This document shows, piece after piece, positions 55,542 through 64,000 of a stretch of 64,000 nt of DNA. Both the position numbers and the translations under genes were made by a program. Numbering within the stretch: position 1 is the stretch's first letter; every line of letters starts with the position of its first letter. The stretch is from Trichodelitschia bisporula (lineage: Eukaryota > Ascomycota > Dothideomycetes > Phaeotrichales > Phaeotrichaceae). The stretch spans positions 125,803 through 189,802 of the forward strand of contig ML996687.1 in NCBI GenBank assembly GCA_010356995.1. Direction: 5' to 3'. The notes beneath the pieces are model-generated. The model had not been told where the DNA came from. It searched no databases and saw only the letters and a list, made by a program, of their open reading frames with translations.

Positions 55542-56908
55542 ATGTCGGTCAACTACCGGCTGCACCCGGCGAAAGTCAACAAGACGCAGTTGCTGGCGAC
55601 GACATGGACGATGGCCAGCGTGGCCACGGTCTTCTTCATTGCGCGGATGGTAGTGCGGATCAAGTACTCACGCGCCGTTTTCGTGGACGATGCCTTGGCA
55701 TGCTTCGCGCTCGTGTGCCTCATCGCCAACGCCATCGTCATCACGCTCATGTGTCCGATGATGTATGCGACGCTACAACTGGCAAGCCTGGGCCTCGGCC
55801 GGCGAGCGAACCTGTTCGACGACGTTATTCTGTACATGCGGTACCAGTTCTCGTCGACGCTTCTCTTCTGGACCTGTATCTGGCTCGTCAAGGCCAGCTT
55901 CCTCGCCTTCTTCAAGCGCCTGACGCTCAATCTGAAGGCGCACACGATTGCCTGGTGGGTCATCGCCGGCCTGACCATTGCGGGCTATGCCGGATCCGTC
56001 ATTTCCTATCCGCTATCGTGTAGTTCGTTCAACGACGCTCGTAAGTCCATCCATCCATCCATGAAAAACGACTTACGCGACCAGTGGCCTGCGAGCACCC
56101 ATACAACATCCGCATCGCTATAATCTCTCTCCGTCTCAGCACCGCGCTCGACATCGCCACCGACGCCCTAATCATCGCCTTACCAATGTCACTTGCCTGG
56201 CGCGTACGCCTCCCCTTCCGCACGCGCCTTGCCCTAAGCGGCGTCTTCGCCCTCGGCGGCTTCATCGTGCTCTTTGCCATCATCCGCGTCATCGTCACCG
56301 ACACCAAAACCTCACGTCCCGAAGTCTCATGGCTGAACCTATGGTCAGCCATCGAGTCATCCATCGCCGTGATCGTGTGCAACCTCGCGCCCTTCAAGAC
56401 GCTCTTCACGGGCCGCATGGCGGCCTACACCAGCAACCCCTACCAGTACAACCGGCAGTATCCGCGGCGCGAGAAGCAGTCCTCGACCAACCAGCTCAGC
56501 AGCTCGCCCAAGTCGCACGCGCAGTCGCACTCGCGCTCACTGTCACACTCGCAGTCGCCGATGACGCGGGATGGGGCTGAGCCGGGGGAGCGGACGCCGG
56601 GGCGGGACGATGTGGGCCGCAGCAAGTCGAGGCGGGCGGGCGGCGTGTATCCGAAGCGCGGATTGCATACCCATGTGTCGTCGATACCGCTCACTGATCG
56701 ACCGCAGGAGCATAGGCAGGGAGCTATCATTGTGACGAGAGAGGTGAATCGCAGGGAGATTCCGGCCGATCAGCTTACTATTGATACGGAGAGGTCGATC
56801 GGGGAGAAGGAGGGCGCGAGGACGATGTGGACGGATCAGCAGAGTGTGGAGTCGGCTGAGATGATACTACCGTCTACGCATTCCTCCAGCCATGTACATA
56901 ACAGATAA
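55542..56908 (+). CDS. Rhodopsin-like (Pth11-related) seven-helix membrane protein
   Basis: Exons 55542-56040 and 56085-56908 (44-base intron with GTAAGT) give 440 residues. Seven hydrophobic helices can be counted in the first 290 residues. Family motifs include RMVVRIKYSRAVFVDDALA after helix 1, a conserved W..KASFLAFFKRL segment, the ACEHP Cys and TALDIATDALIIALPM. The cytosolic tail (about 290-440) is Ser/Arg/Gln-rich with HSRSLSHSQS-type repeats. This is the fungal rhodopsin/Pth11-like domain (non-CFEM type), a large family of putative GPCR-like surface receptors. Ligand unknown. Confidence 0.88.
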
Positions 56909-57273
56909 TTGGGTCATTTTGGGTATTGGGTATTCTGCTTTGATATTTGGAAGGTTTAGTCGATAGAGGGCGGCGCATGATGGGTTGGATTGATACCGCG
57001 CATACTTATGATTTTAGTTAGCAACTTCTTGAACTCAATTTTGTGAAGCGTGTCCAGTCATTCCCTTAATAACTGAAAGGGAGATCTTGTGGTAAAAAGA
57101 ATAAAGATCGTAGCATCGATTCTCAGCCAACTCGAAAGCGCTCGATAGGAGTTTGGAGGCCAGGCAGCTCAAGGCGGGAGGCGTCCGCGGAACCCGGCAG
57201 AACAACCCGCCGGCTTTTCCTCGACCGCATTCAACCTTCAAGGTCAACCGAAGAATTGTCGCTATCACCATTG
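56909..57273. other. Intergenic region
   Basis: About 365 bases; no feature other than the probable promoter of the AAA ATPase gene. Confidence 0.5.
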
Positions 57274-60200
57274 ATGCTCTCCGCAGCCTCCAAAACTCGA
57301 ATGAACGTCCCTCCAACCCGATCCGCAGCATCGGTCTACCGAGCCGCGCTCCAACCGCCCAGAATCCACCCGCAACGCTTCCCATTCCATTCTTCGGCAA
57401 CCCATCGCTCAGCCACAGAGCCCGATGCCCCTCCTTCGAATACCACCGCGCCCAGCGCGCCAAAGACCGAGTCCGCTGCACCGGAAGCGGCAAATGCAGG
57501 AAATAATACCGCTGAGACGAACACCGTCCCTGTCGAAGAACAGTTAAAGCGGGCACGAAGAGAGATATCGCAGTACTCCGCCCGACTAGAACGACTCAAT
57601 GGCGCCCGCGGCCGGCGCACACGCCGCACGCGGCAAGAAACCGCAGAAGTGTCCACAAAAGTACTCCCAGACTGGTTCTACACCCGGAACGTCAAGCTCA
57701 ACGACGGATCCCTCCGCGACGTGACCATCCCCGAACTCGGACCGCACTTCCTCCCCGACTTTCAAGGTGTGCGCTATCAAGAACAAGCTATCGCCCCCAG
57801 CGAACGGCAGCGCGTAAAACTAGGCATCATCCCGCATCCTACCCTCCCAGAGCCCTTGGAAGTGAGCCTGGACCACTCTGTGTATCTGGAAATATGCGCT
57901 ATTATAGCGGCTAGCTTTGCGATTGCGAAGAGCGGCGCGCCTATCTCGTTCCCTGTGTCGAAGACGAATCTAGCGCTGTATTGTTCGGCGGAGGGGAGCG
58001 AGGCGTTCCTCGACGTCATTGTCCAGACGGTGGCGGCGGATTCGGGCGCGGACGTCCTCCGCCTCGACGCGCAGGATATTGCCGAGCTCAGCGCCTATTA
58101 TCTGCCTGAAGGCCCAAAGGTCGCAGTCCAGACGGTGCGCAGTTTGGGGTTTGATACGTACAACCAGCAGCGGCGCGATGAGGAAGAGCAAGAGGAGGAG
58201 GACGAGGAGGACGAGCCGGAGTACGGGAGAAGCCCCTTCCAAGACGCGTTCCAGGGACTGGGCAAGGCTTTTGTCGTCGAGCGCCCGGCGTTCAAGCGCC
58301 CGGCTGGACACATGCCTAGGGATAAGCAAAAGGTGGAATTTCAGAATGCTGGCGGGTTCTTCGTGTCGGAGGACTTGCCTACTGCGAAATCGGCGGCGGA
58401 AAATGCGGACCTGGCGAGGTTCTTGGACTCGCTCATCGAGGCCGTCCATATGAAGAGAAAAGAGGTAGGCCAGGGGCATAGCGCTTCCGCTACCAAAGAC
58501 GACGTGCCTGCCTCGCCGCCGGCCGTGGAGGTCACCGAAGAAGTCTCGCCGCCATCCGAAGCAGTAAAGCCTACGGACACTCAGGCAGATACGCCCGCAC
58601 CGCGTGCCGCCGAACAACAAGACCCCAGCCTCATCGTCTACATCCCCGACCTCATGAATATGGTGTCCGCCCCCATCGGCGACCGCCTCCTGGAAGCACT
58701 ATCCGACGTCGTCAGCCGGCGACGCAAATCCGGCGAGCAAATCATGATCATGGGCACAAGCAGCGACCCCGACCTAGCGCGCGACGGACAAGACGCGCAA
58801 CGCCTCCTGCACACCGCAAACGAAGGTTCGCTGTACCACAGCATCTACCTGCCCTCCACGCTCCTCGCTCCCCCGCCCGACACCGCGCTCACCCTCACGG
58901 ACCTCGACCCCGCCTCCACGCCGTACTACTACAACGGGCACTCCGCGCTGCGTCCCGTCCGTGGCTCAATCTTCGACCATCTCAAAGCGCAGCGCGTGGC
59001 GCAAATAAACACACGCCACATCGCGGATATGCTCGCGCGGCTGTACCCGAGCCACATGGCCTTCTCCCCCAGCAAACCCCTCGTCCTCCCACCCGCTATC
59101 ATATCCGGTTTCGCATTAGATACCCGCATCCTAAAACAAGAAGAAGCGCACCACATCGCCCTCGCCGCCATCGGGACCCACGCTTCGAACCCCACCACGC
59201 CCTACATCGAAGACACAGACATAATCAGCGCCCTCGCCGTCCTCCGCGATTCCGACACAGCCCGGCGCTGGTCCGCCCGCCCCCCCTCCACCCCCGAGTC
59301 CCTCCCCACCACCCCCAACACCCCACGTGGGCCCGACCTCACCGCCCTAAAAGCCTCCTGCAACACGTACGAGAAACGTCTGCTGCCCGGGATAATCCCC
59401 CCCTCCAGCATTCGCACCACCTTTTCCGACGTACACGTCGCCCCCGCGACAATCTCCGCCCTCAAACTCCTCACCTCCCTCTCCCTAACCCGCCCCGACG
59501 CATTTACCTACGGCGTGTTACGCACTGATTCCATCCCCGGCCTCCTCCTCTACGGCCCCCCCGGCAACGGCAAAACCCATCTCGCAAAAGCCGTCGCCGC
59601 CTCCAGCGGCGCAACCATGCTCTCCGTCAGCGGGAGCGAGATAAACGACATGTACGTCGGCGAGTCGGAAAAAAACGTCCGGGCTATCTTTACGCTGGCG
59701 CGCAAACTAGCCCCCTGCATCGTGTTCATCGACGAGGCGGACTCGATATTTGCGTCCCGCGGGGAGTCGAGGGCGAGGCCGAGTCATAGGGAGACTATAA
59801 ACCAGTTTCTGAAGGAGTGGGATGGGATGAGTGAGCGCGCTGTTTTTCTGATGGTAGCGACGAATAGGCCGTTCGATCTCGATGACGCGGTGTTGAGACG
59901 CTTGCCGCGGAGACTACTCGTCGATCTCCCCACCCAGACCGACCGCGAAGCCATTCTGCGCATCCATCTCGGCGCCGAAAAGCTCGACCCAGCCGTGAGT
60001 ATCGCAGACCTTGCAGCCCAAACGCCCTTCTACTCCGGCTCGGACCTCAAGAACATAGCCGTCGCCGCCGCGCTCGCGGCTGTCAAGGAGGAGAGCGAGG
60101 CCGCCGAGCAGGCCGCGGCGAAAGGGGAAGCGTATACGTTTCCGGAGAGGAGAGTGTTGTGTCCAAGACACTTTGAACATGCGCTCGGTCAGATTAGCGC

Positions 60201-60345
60201 GAGTGTGGGCGAGGACATGCAGTCCCTGGCCGCGATACGCAAGTTCGATGAGCAGTATGGGGAGAGGAGGGGACGGAGGGCAAGGAGGGCTTGGGGGTTT
60301 GGACAGCATGTGGTTAAGGAGGAGGCGGCGAGGGTGCGGACGTAG
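57274..60345 (+). CDS. Mitochondrial AAA+ ATPase (ATAD1/Msp1-like domain)
   Basis: Single exon, 1023 residues from the ATG at 57274 (the frame is open further upstream but without an earlier ATG). The first 50 residues are Arg/Ser/Ala-rich like a mitochondrial presequence. A long N-terminal region includes an acidic stretch (EEEQEEEDEEDEPEYG). The AAA module is at about 725-930: Walker A GPPGNGKT at 761-768, Walker B CIVFIDEADS with D820/E821, sensor-1 MVATNRPFDLDDAV and the arginine-finger region LRRLPRRLLVDLP. The GSEINDMYVGESEKNVR pore region places it in the meiotic-type AAA clade with Msp1/ATAD1. It is much longer than Msp1 and has no clear N-terminal helix anchor, so it is probably a matrix or inner-membrane relative rather than Msp1 itself. 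Confidence 0.88.
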   Translation: MLSAASKTRMNVPPTRSAASVYRAALQPPRIHPQRFPFHSSATHRSATEPDAPPSNTTAPSAPKTESAAPEAANAGNNTAETNTVPVEEQLKRARREISQYSARLERLNGARGRRTRRTRQETAEVSTKVLPDWFYTRNVKLNDGSLRDVTIPELGPHFLPDFQGVRYQEQAIAPSERQRVKLGIIPHPTLPEPLEVSLDHSVYLEICAIIAASFAIAKSGAPISFPVSKTNLALYCSAEGSEAFLDVIVQTVAADSGADVLRLDAQDIAELSAYYLPEGPKVAVQTVRSLGFDTYNQQRRDEEEQEEEDEEDEPEYGRSPFQDAFQGLGKAFVVERPAFKRPAGHMPRDKQKVEFQNAGGFFVSEDLPTAKSAAENADLARFLDSLIEAVHMKRKEVGQGHSASATKDDVPASPPAVEVTEEVSPPSEAVKPTDTQADTPAPRAAEQQDPSLIVYIPDLMNMVSAPIGDRLLEALSDVVSRRRKSGEQIMIMGTSSDPDLARDGQDAQRLLHTANEGSLYHSIYLPSTLLAPPPDTALTLTDLDPASTPYYYNGHSALRPVRGSIFDHLKAQRVAQINTRHIADMLARLYPSHMAFSPSKPLVLPPAIISGFALDTRILKQEEAHHIALAAIGTHASNPTTPYIEDTDIISALAVLRDSDTARRWSARPPSTPESLPTTPNTPRGPDLTALKASCNTYEKRLLPGIIPPSSIRTTFSDVHVAPATISALKLLTSLSLTRPDAFTYGVLRTDSIPGLLLYGPPGNGKTHLAKAVAASSGATMLSVSGSEINDMYVGESEKNVRAIFTLARKLAPCIVFIDEADSIFASRGESRARPSHRETINQFLKEWDGMSERAVFLMVATNRPFDLDDAVLRRLPRRLLVDLPTQTDREAILRIHLGAEKLDPAVSIADLAAQTPFYSGSDLKNIAVAAALAAVKEESEAAEQAAAKGEAYTFPERRVLCPRHFEHALGQISASVGEDMQSLAAIRKFDEQYGERRGRRARRAWGFGQHVVKEEAARVRT

Positions 60346-61186
60346 ATGTTGGTTGGATGTAGAGAGATATGGTAGCTCTTGTAATAACATGACTATGACG
60401 TGGAATCTCCTGTTCCGTAGCCCCGCTTGGGAGTCGAGTACAAGTGCCCGAGGGGGATATGGGAGGAGAGGCTCATTTACGTGCAGAGGCGACTGTGGAA
60501 ACTGAAACTGAAGTAAATGGCGAAGAGAGGAAGAGACTCTCGAGGCTTGAATACATTATGCCAAGTATCCTCCTTTGATCCTTTTTTCCATCATACTCTA
60601 ATTACAGTATGACCCTCCTTTACATAGAATGCTCTTTCCTGATATATCAATGCTCCTGCCTTATATCCACAGCAGGAGGAGACTGCGGCAGGTATGGAGT
60701 CACATACTCCGGCCCCCATTGGCCTTGCAGCTAACCTTCCTCAAGGTTCTCAATACCGGTGCCGAGTAGGGCGAATATGACAGAATCCGGAGCTTCAGAC
60801 TTTACTAGGTCGTGCCTCCTGATACGGAACTCAAGCCCTGTTGTCTCAACGTACCTGTTCCGAGTCTCGTTAAAAGCTCGCCGACGTCCAAATGTACTAA
60901 GGGGCCATCGTGACCCCGAAATTTCGTTTCAAGGTCTCAACCGCTGGAAGATACACGGATTCACCTTTGTACCGTATATCCATCAAAAGGGTCGTCATAA
61001 AGATACCGTCAAAATCTCCGCGTTACTCGCCTTGACCCTCAATGGCCTATGAGCCAACCTCCCTCAAGCTCTCACTTCCGGTGCCAGGTCCCGCGTTCCC
61101 GCGACACCATCCCGTCGTTCCAGATCTTCCCAAAGCCAGACTCTCCGCTGCCCATCTTGAATTCAATAGCTTCAATTTCACCACAT
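60346..61186. other. Convergent intergenic region with a dispersed repeat
   Basis: About 840 bases between the AAA ATPase and the pectinesterase 3' ends. It holds the best-preserved copy of the dispersed repeat; nothing else seen. Confidence 0.55.
60481..60670 (+). repeat. Dispersed repeat copy 5
   Basis: Begins GTGCAGAGGCGACTGTGG, then CGAAGAGAGGAAGAGACTCT, CGAGGCTTGAATAC, and CCTCCTTT/TGCTCTTTCC/TGCTCCTGCC words. The left half is open in one frame on this strand, which may or may not be meaningful. Confidence 0.65.
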
Positions 61187-62223
61187 CTACTTCCCATCCA
61201 CGCTCCCCGCCGCCACATCCCCCGCCCACTCCCTCCACCCCCGTCCCAGCACCTCCTCCACCCCAACCAACCCCTTCGCAGCCGTACTCATCTTCCTCTC
61301 CTTTCCCCCCGCCCCCGGCCCCGTATTCGCATACTCATAAAACAGCGGCTTCGCATCCTTCGCCATCGGGCCCCACCCGCTCTTGCTCACCACGTCGCCG
61401 AGCACGCATTCTTGGAACATAACCCGCGCGTGCACCCGCCACGGCCGACCTAGCAGCACGCGTCCCTTTAAATCTTCCTTGCCTTCGATTTTTGATTTGG
61501 AGATTACGATCCAGGCGGGGTCGGAGGGGGTGGAGCGGCCAGAGGCGGTGATGGCGCCGGAGCCTGTGGATGTGAGCACGCTGTGCGAAATCCACACTGA
61601 TGCCATGCCGAAGATATAGTCTACGGCTCCGGTGATGTGCGAGGATGTGTAGAGCTGTGTGCCCGCGCGCGCGTACAGCGTGTCTTGGTACGAAGACAGT
61701 GCCACGCCGTGGTACACATGCGTGCCGGTTGCAGACAACCTACCTGGGTTAGCCGGCGCTGGCAAGCGTCCAGAGGGTGCAAGAAGGACACCCACGCAAC
61801 CGCCTGCTTCCCCTTCCCATACCCATTCCTAACATTCACATTATACATCGCAAAGTGCGGGACATCCACATGCAGCGTCGCACTCGCAATCAAGCTCCCC
61901 GCATCCGGCGAACTGAGGGTATTTGTCAAGGTCGCGGTGTTTGCGCGGAAGTCGGACGTGTCCGATGTGGAGCCGTAGATGGTGAGCAGGGCTGTGCGGC
62001 TGGTGATGTTCGTTTGCCCGGCGTAGGTGCCGGGGTGGAGGAAGATGCAGGATTGCCGGGAGGGCGGGAGGGCGGCGAGACCGGCGGTGAGGGTTTTGTG
62101 GGCCTGGGTGGGCCCGACGGACAAGCAGCCAGGGGGTGGGGTGAGGCGGGATTTGGTGCTTTGGCGGGGGAGGAGGGTTGAGGATGTTGGGGGGAGGAGG
62201 AGAAGGAGGGGGAGAAGGAGCAT
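61187..62223 (-). CDS. Pectin methylesterase (CE8)
   Basis: Exons 62223-61796 and 61739-61187 (56-base intron, donor GTGGGT, acceptor GTAG after a CTAAC branch) give 326 residues. Residues 1-16 are a signal peptide (MLLLPLLLLLPPTSST). Family motifs are in order: GTYAGQTNI, the NVRNGYGKGKQAVALSA segment restored by splicing, SSYQDTLYA with catalytic Gln/Asp, DYIFG with the nucleophile Asp, and LLGRPW with the substrate-binding Arg. The enzyme removes methyl esters from homogalacturonan outside the cell. An in-frame ATG lies 61 codons upstream, but the chosen start gives a clean signal peptide. Confidence 0.93.
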
Positions 62224-62672
62224 TTTGGTGGTGATGGGTGCATCGTGAGGGCGGCGATGGTAGTTGGGAAAGGGATATACAGGTATGGGTAGGGCATATG
62301 GGCTGGAGATGTGTACGCGGTCGGGGACTCGGTCACTCGTTTCGAGTATTGGGCCGACGGCGGTGGATGGTGTGGTGTGGGGTATATTGCGGGGAAGGGG
62401 TGACACTATATTTTGCGGAGAATTGGGCGTTCAAGTGCCCGTTGTATAGAAATGCATATACGCAAGGCTGAAGGCTGGGCATTTAATCCTCGTACTAGAA
62501 CTAGTTCTAATCCAGCCCACGGACCCGTCATCGCCGTCATCGCCCTTCACAACCCGCCCCAAAGCCCACGCTTGCTGATATAATGCCAAAGCTCTCCAGA
62601 GACAACATAAAGTCTCAAACGAAGTCCACCCCAAGTACCGCAACAAATAATCCCTCCAACCAACCCCACGCA

Positions 62673-63204
62673 CTACCCCTCCCCCACCCCCCCTATCCGC
62701 CTCTCCACAACCCTCTCCTCATGCGTCCCCACCCCCTCCCCCTCCTTCCCCCCCGCCACCCTCTCCCCGCTCCGTCCTCCAGGCTCGAACACGCACCCTA
62801 CGGCCAGCCTATGGTGATCATGTCCTATACGCTGCGCGGGGGCGGGCGGCCAGACTATGTCGCGGTTGGTGAGGGTGGGGTAGAGGAGGGAGAGGGCGGT
62901 TTGAGGCGTAGACTAAAGCGGGAGGTTAGCCGCTTTCGAGGATATTGTAGGAGGGAAGGGGGCACACCTCATTCCGCTCTCTCGCGGCCCAGATTAATCG
63001 CTCCGCGCTGAGCAGTGTAGCATGCCCCTCCTGCACCGCAAGCCGGGTGGCATACGGCGTAGGCGAGCGAGGGTGAGGGGGGCGCTGCGGCCGCGGGGCC
63101 GGATCGCGGGGAGGCTCAAACCGCCCCCTGAATTCGTTGTAATTCTCTGCCGCCTCCGCCTCCCTGATAGCCGTGGTCCTATCGTCGCCGTAGTAGGTGT
63201 TCAT
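62673..63204 (-). CDS. Small hypothetical protein (2 exons)
   Basis: Exons 63204-62968 and 62912-62673 (55-base intron, donor GTGTGC, branch GGCTAAC, acceptor TTTAG) give 158 residues, and both exons are in phase without stops. The start MNTYYGDDRTTAIREAE begins a charged helical part, then a Pro/Arg-rich stretch (PPRDPAPRPQRPPHPR), then a helix AVQEGHATLLSAERLIWAARERNE that continues into exon 2 (TALSLLYPTLTNRDIVWPP). The end is Gly/Glu/Arg-rich and low in complexity. Cytosolic or nuclear, no known family. Support rests on the consistent splice and amphipathic helices. Confidence 0.55.
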
Positions 63205-63778
63205 ATTGGTAGACACTCGTGGGGCAGAAGGCGAAGTCGTTTTCTCAAAGTCGTTTTCTCGAAGTCCTCGTCTCAAAGTCCTCACCTCCCCTCGCTCCTT
63301 TAAACCCACACCCGCCCCGCTCACACTTCCCCCGCCCCGCAGCCCGGCTTCTGCAATGCACGGCGGTGACGAGGGAGAAGCAGGACCCTGCTCATATGCA
63401 GGCCGCCGCCACGAGGGCCGGGCCGGGCGCGGCGGGAGGGAGAGGGAGGGGGGGCGGAGGGTGGGGCAGGATAGTGGTTGAAAGATCAAAGCCAATGGCG
63501 CGGCGCCGGCCCGGGCCCCACTGCCGTGCGACGCGGAGCTCGAGGCCGCGAAGCGGGTAATGCTGCTGTACATCTAAGCCGTGCATCGTACGGCATAGCA
63601 GGCGGGCCCGCGGCAGGGCGGACGATGCTGTGTAACTACCGCCGGGCTGCGGGTCTGCGGGTCTGCGGGTACCCGGCGTGCAGATCAGGGGAGAGACTCT
63701 GTGTCACCGACCCGGACAGGAAGCGGGTACTCGTACGTATTTCTAAGCTACCTACCTACGGATGTGCGTCACCAGGCT
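63205..63778. other. Intergenic region
   Basis: About 570 bases, GC-rich, with (GGGTCTGCG)n-like short repeats near 63651-63670. No gene seen; it lies upstream of the small hypothetical gene. Confidence 0.45.
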
Positions 63779-64000
63779 CTACGTCCTCGCGCGCCGTCTC
63801 GCCCTCTCCTCCGCCCTCCCCTCCCGTTCCCGCTGACGCTCAAACCGTTCCATCTCGCGCTCCATCCTCTCCCTTTCCCTCTCCTCCCGCCTGCCCTTCT
63901 CCCCCTTCTCCACCCTCGCCACCGCGTTCTCCGCCTCTCTCTCCCGGACCCGCCCGACGAGATATCCCCACCCCCCATGCCCGAGCGCGCGGGTCCACAC
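63779..64000 (-). CDS. C-terminal part of a charged coiled-coil protein (runs off the window)
   Basis: The last 73 codons of a minus-strand gene whose start lies beyond position 64000. The visible part reads ALGHGGWGYLVGRV and then an almost purely Glu/Arg/Lys helix (REREAENAVARVEKGEKG onward) to RRRART and a stop. A short fungal protein or a protein with a charged tail is likely. No family can be named from this fragment. Confidence 0.5.
   Translation of the reverse strand: MWTRALGHGGWGYLVGRVREREAENAVARVEKGEKGRREERERERMEREMERFERQREREGRAEERARRRART

Noticed and set aside
1-64000. CRISPR array, prophage, insertion sequence or bacterial defence system
   Set aside because: Spliceosomal introns and fungal gene families throughout; no direct repeat/spacer array and no transposase or integrase frame seen.

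Overview
The window is nuclear DNA of a filamentous ascomycete (Pezizomycotina). The evidence is short introns of about 44 to 92 bases with GTRNGT donors and CTAAC-type branch sites, compact intergenic spacing, and a fungal gene complement: a HET-domain protein, an AA11 lytic polysaccharide monooxygenase, a Pth11/rhodopsin-like receptor, a kexin-type ADAM protease, YPD1 and facA-type acetyl-CoA synthetase. Species and class cannot be fixed from the sequence alone. I support 26 protein-coding genes (one cut by the right window edge, one cut by a 125-base N gap) and no tRNA, rRNA or CRISPR array.

Left part (1-17.9 kb): a conserved hypothetical gene, a secreted type-B carboxylesterase, a MARVEL-type membrane protein, a divergent pair MHF1/CENP-S (minus) and PGA2-like (plus), a secreted AA11 LPMO with a Met/His-rich segment, a tetraspanin, a one-pass protein with a YTPA minisatellite, and a divergent pair: a GEP3/YqeH-type circularly permuted GTPase (minus) and mitochondrial aspartate aminotransferase (plus). 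The aminotransferase appears to contain a three-base exon.

Middle (17.9-31.6 kb): a 4.2 kb stretch with no gene I can support, then YPD1 (histidine phosphotransfer protein with a GC-AG first intron), a hypothetical gene, an AKAP7/ASCC1-like 2H phosphoesterase, a HET-domain protein and a large MABP1/WDR62-like WD40 protein.

Accessory-looking part (31.6-43 kb): decayed tandem copies of the 3' end of a secreted-protein gene, two small secreted-protein genes, dispersed repeats, a single-exon 1670-residue protein made of several internal repeat classes punctuated by Lys-Arg sites, a three-unit 200-250 bp tandem repeat, and an assembly gap. This is the most unusual part of the window.

Right part (43-64 kb): ADAM metalloprotease, acetyl-CoA synthetase, a secreted FAD-linked oxidase interrupted by a 44-G homopolymer, a rhodopsin-like 7TM protein, a mitochondrial AAA ATPase, a pectin methylesterase, a small hypothetical protein and a partial charged coiled-coil protein. 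There is no obvious biosynthetic cluster. Several products (esterase, LPMO, pectinesterase, FAD oxidase, ADAM, small secreted proteins) are secreted or surface proteins, consistent with a plant-debris or plant-associated lifestyle. That lifestyle statement is inference.
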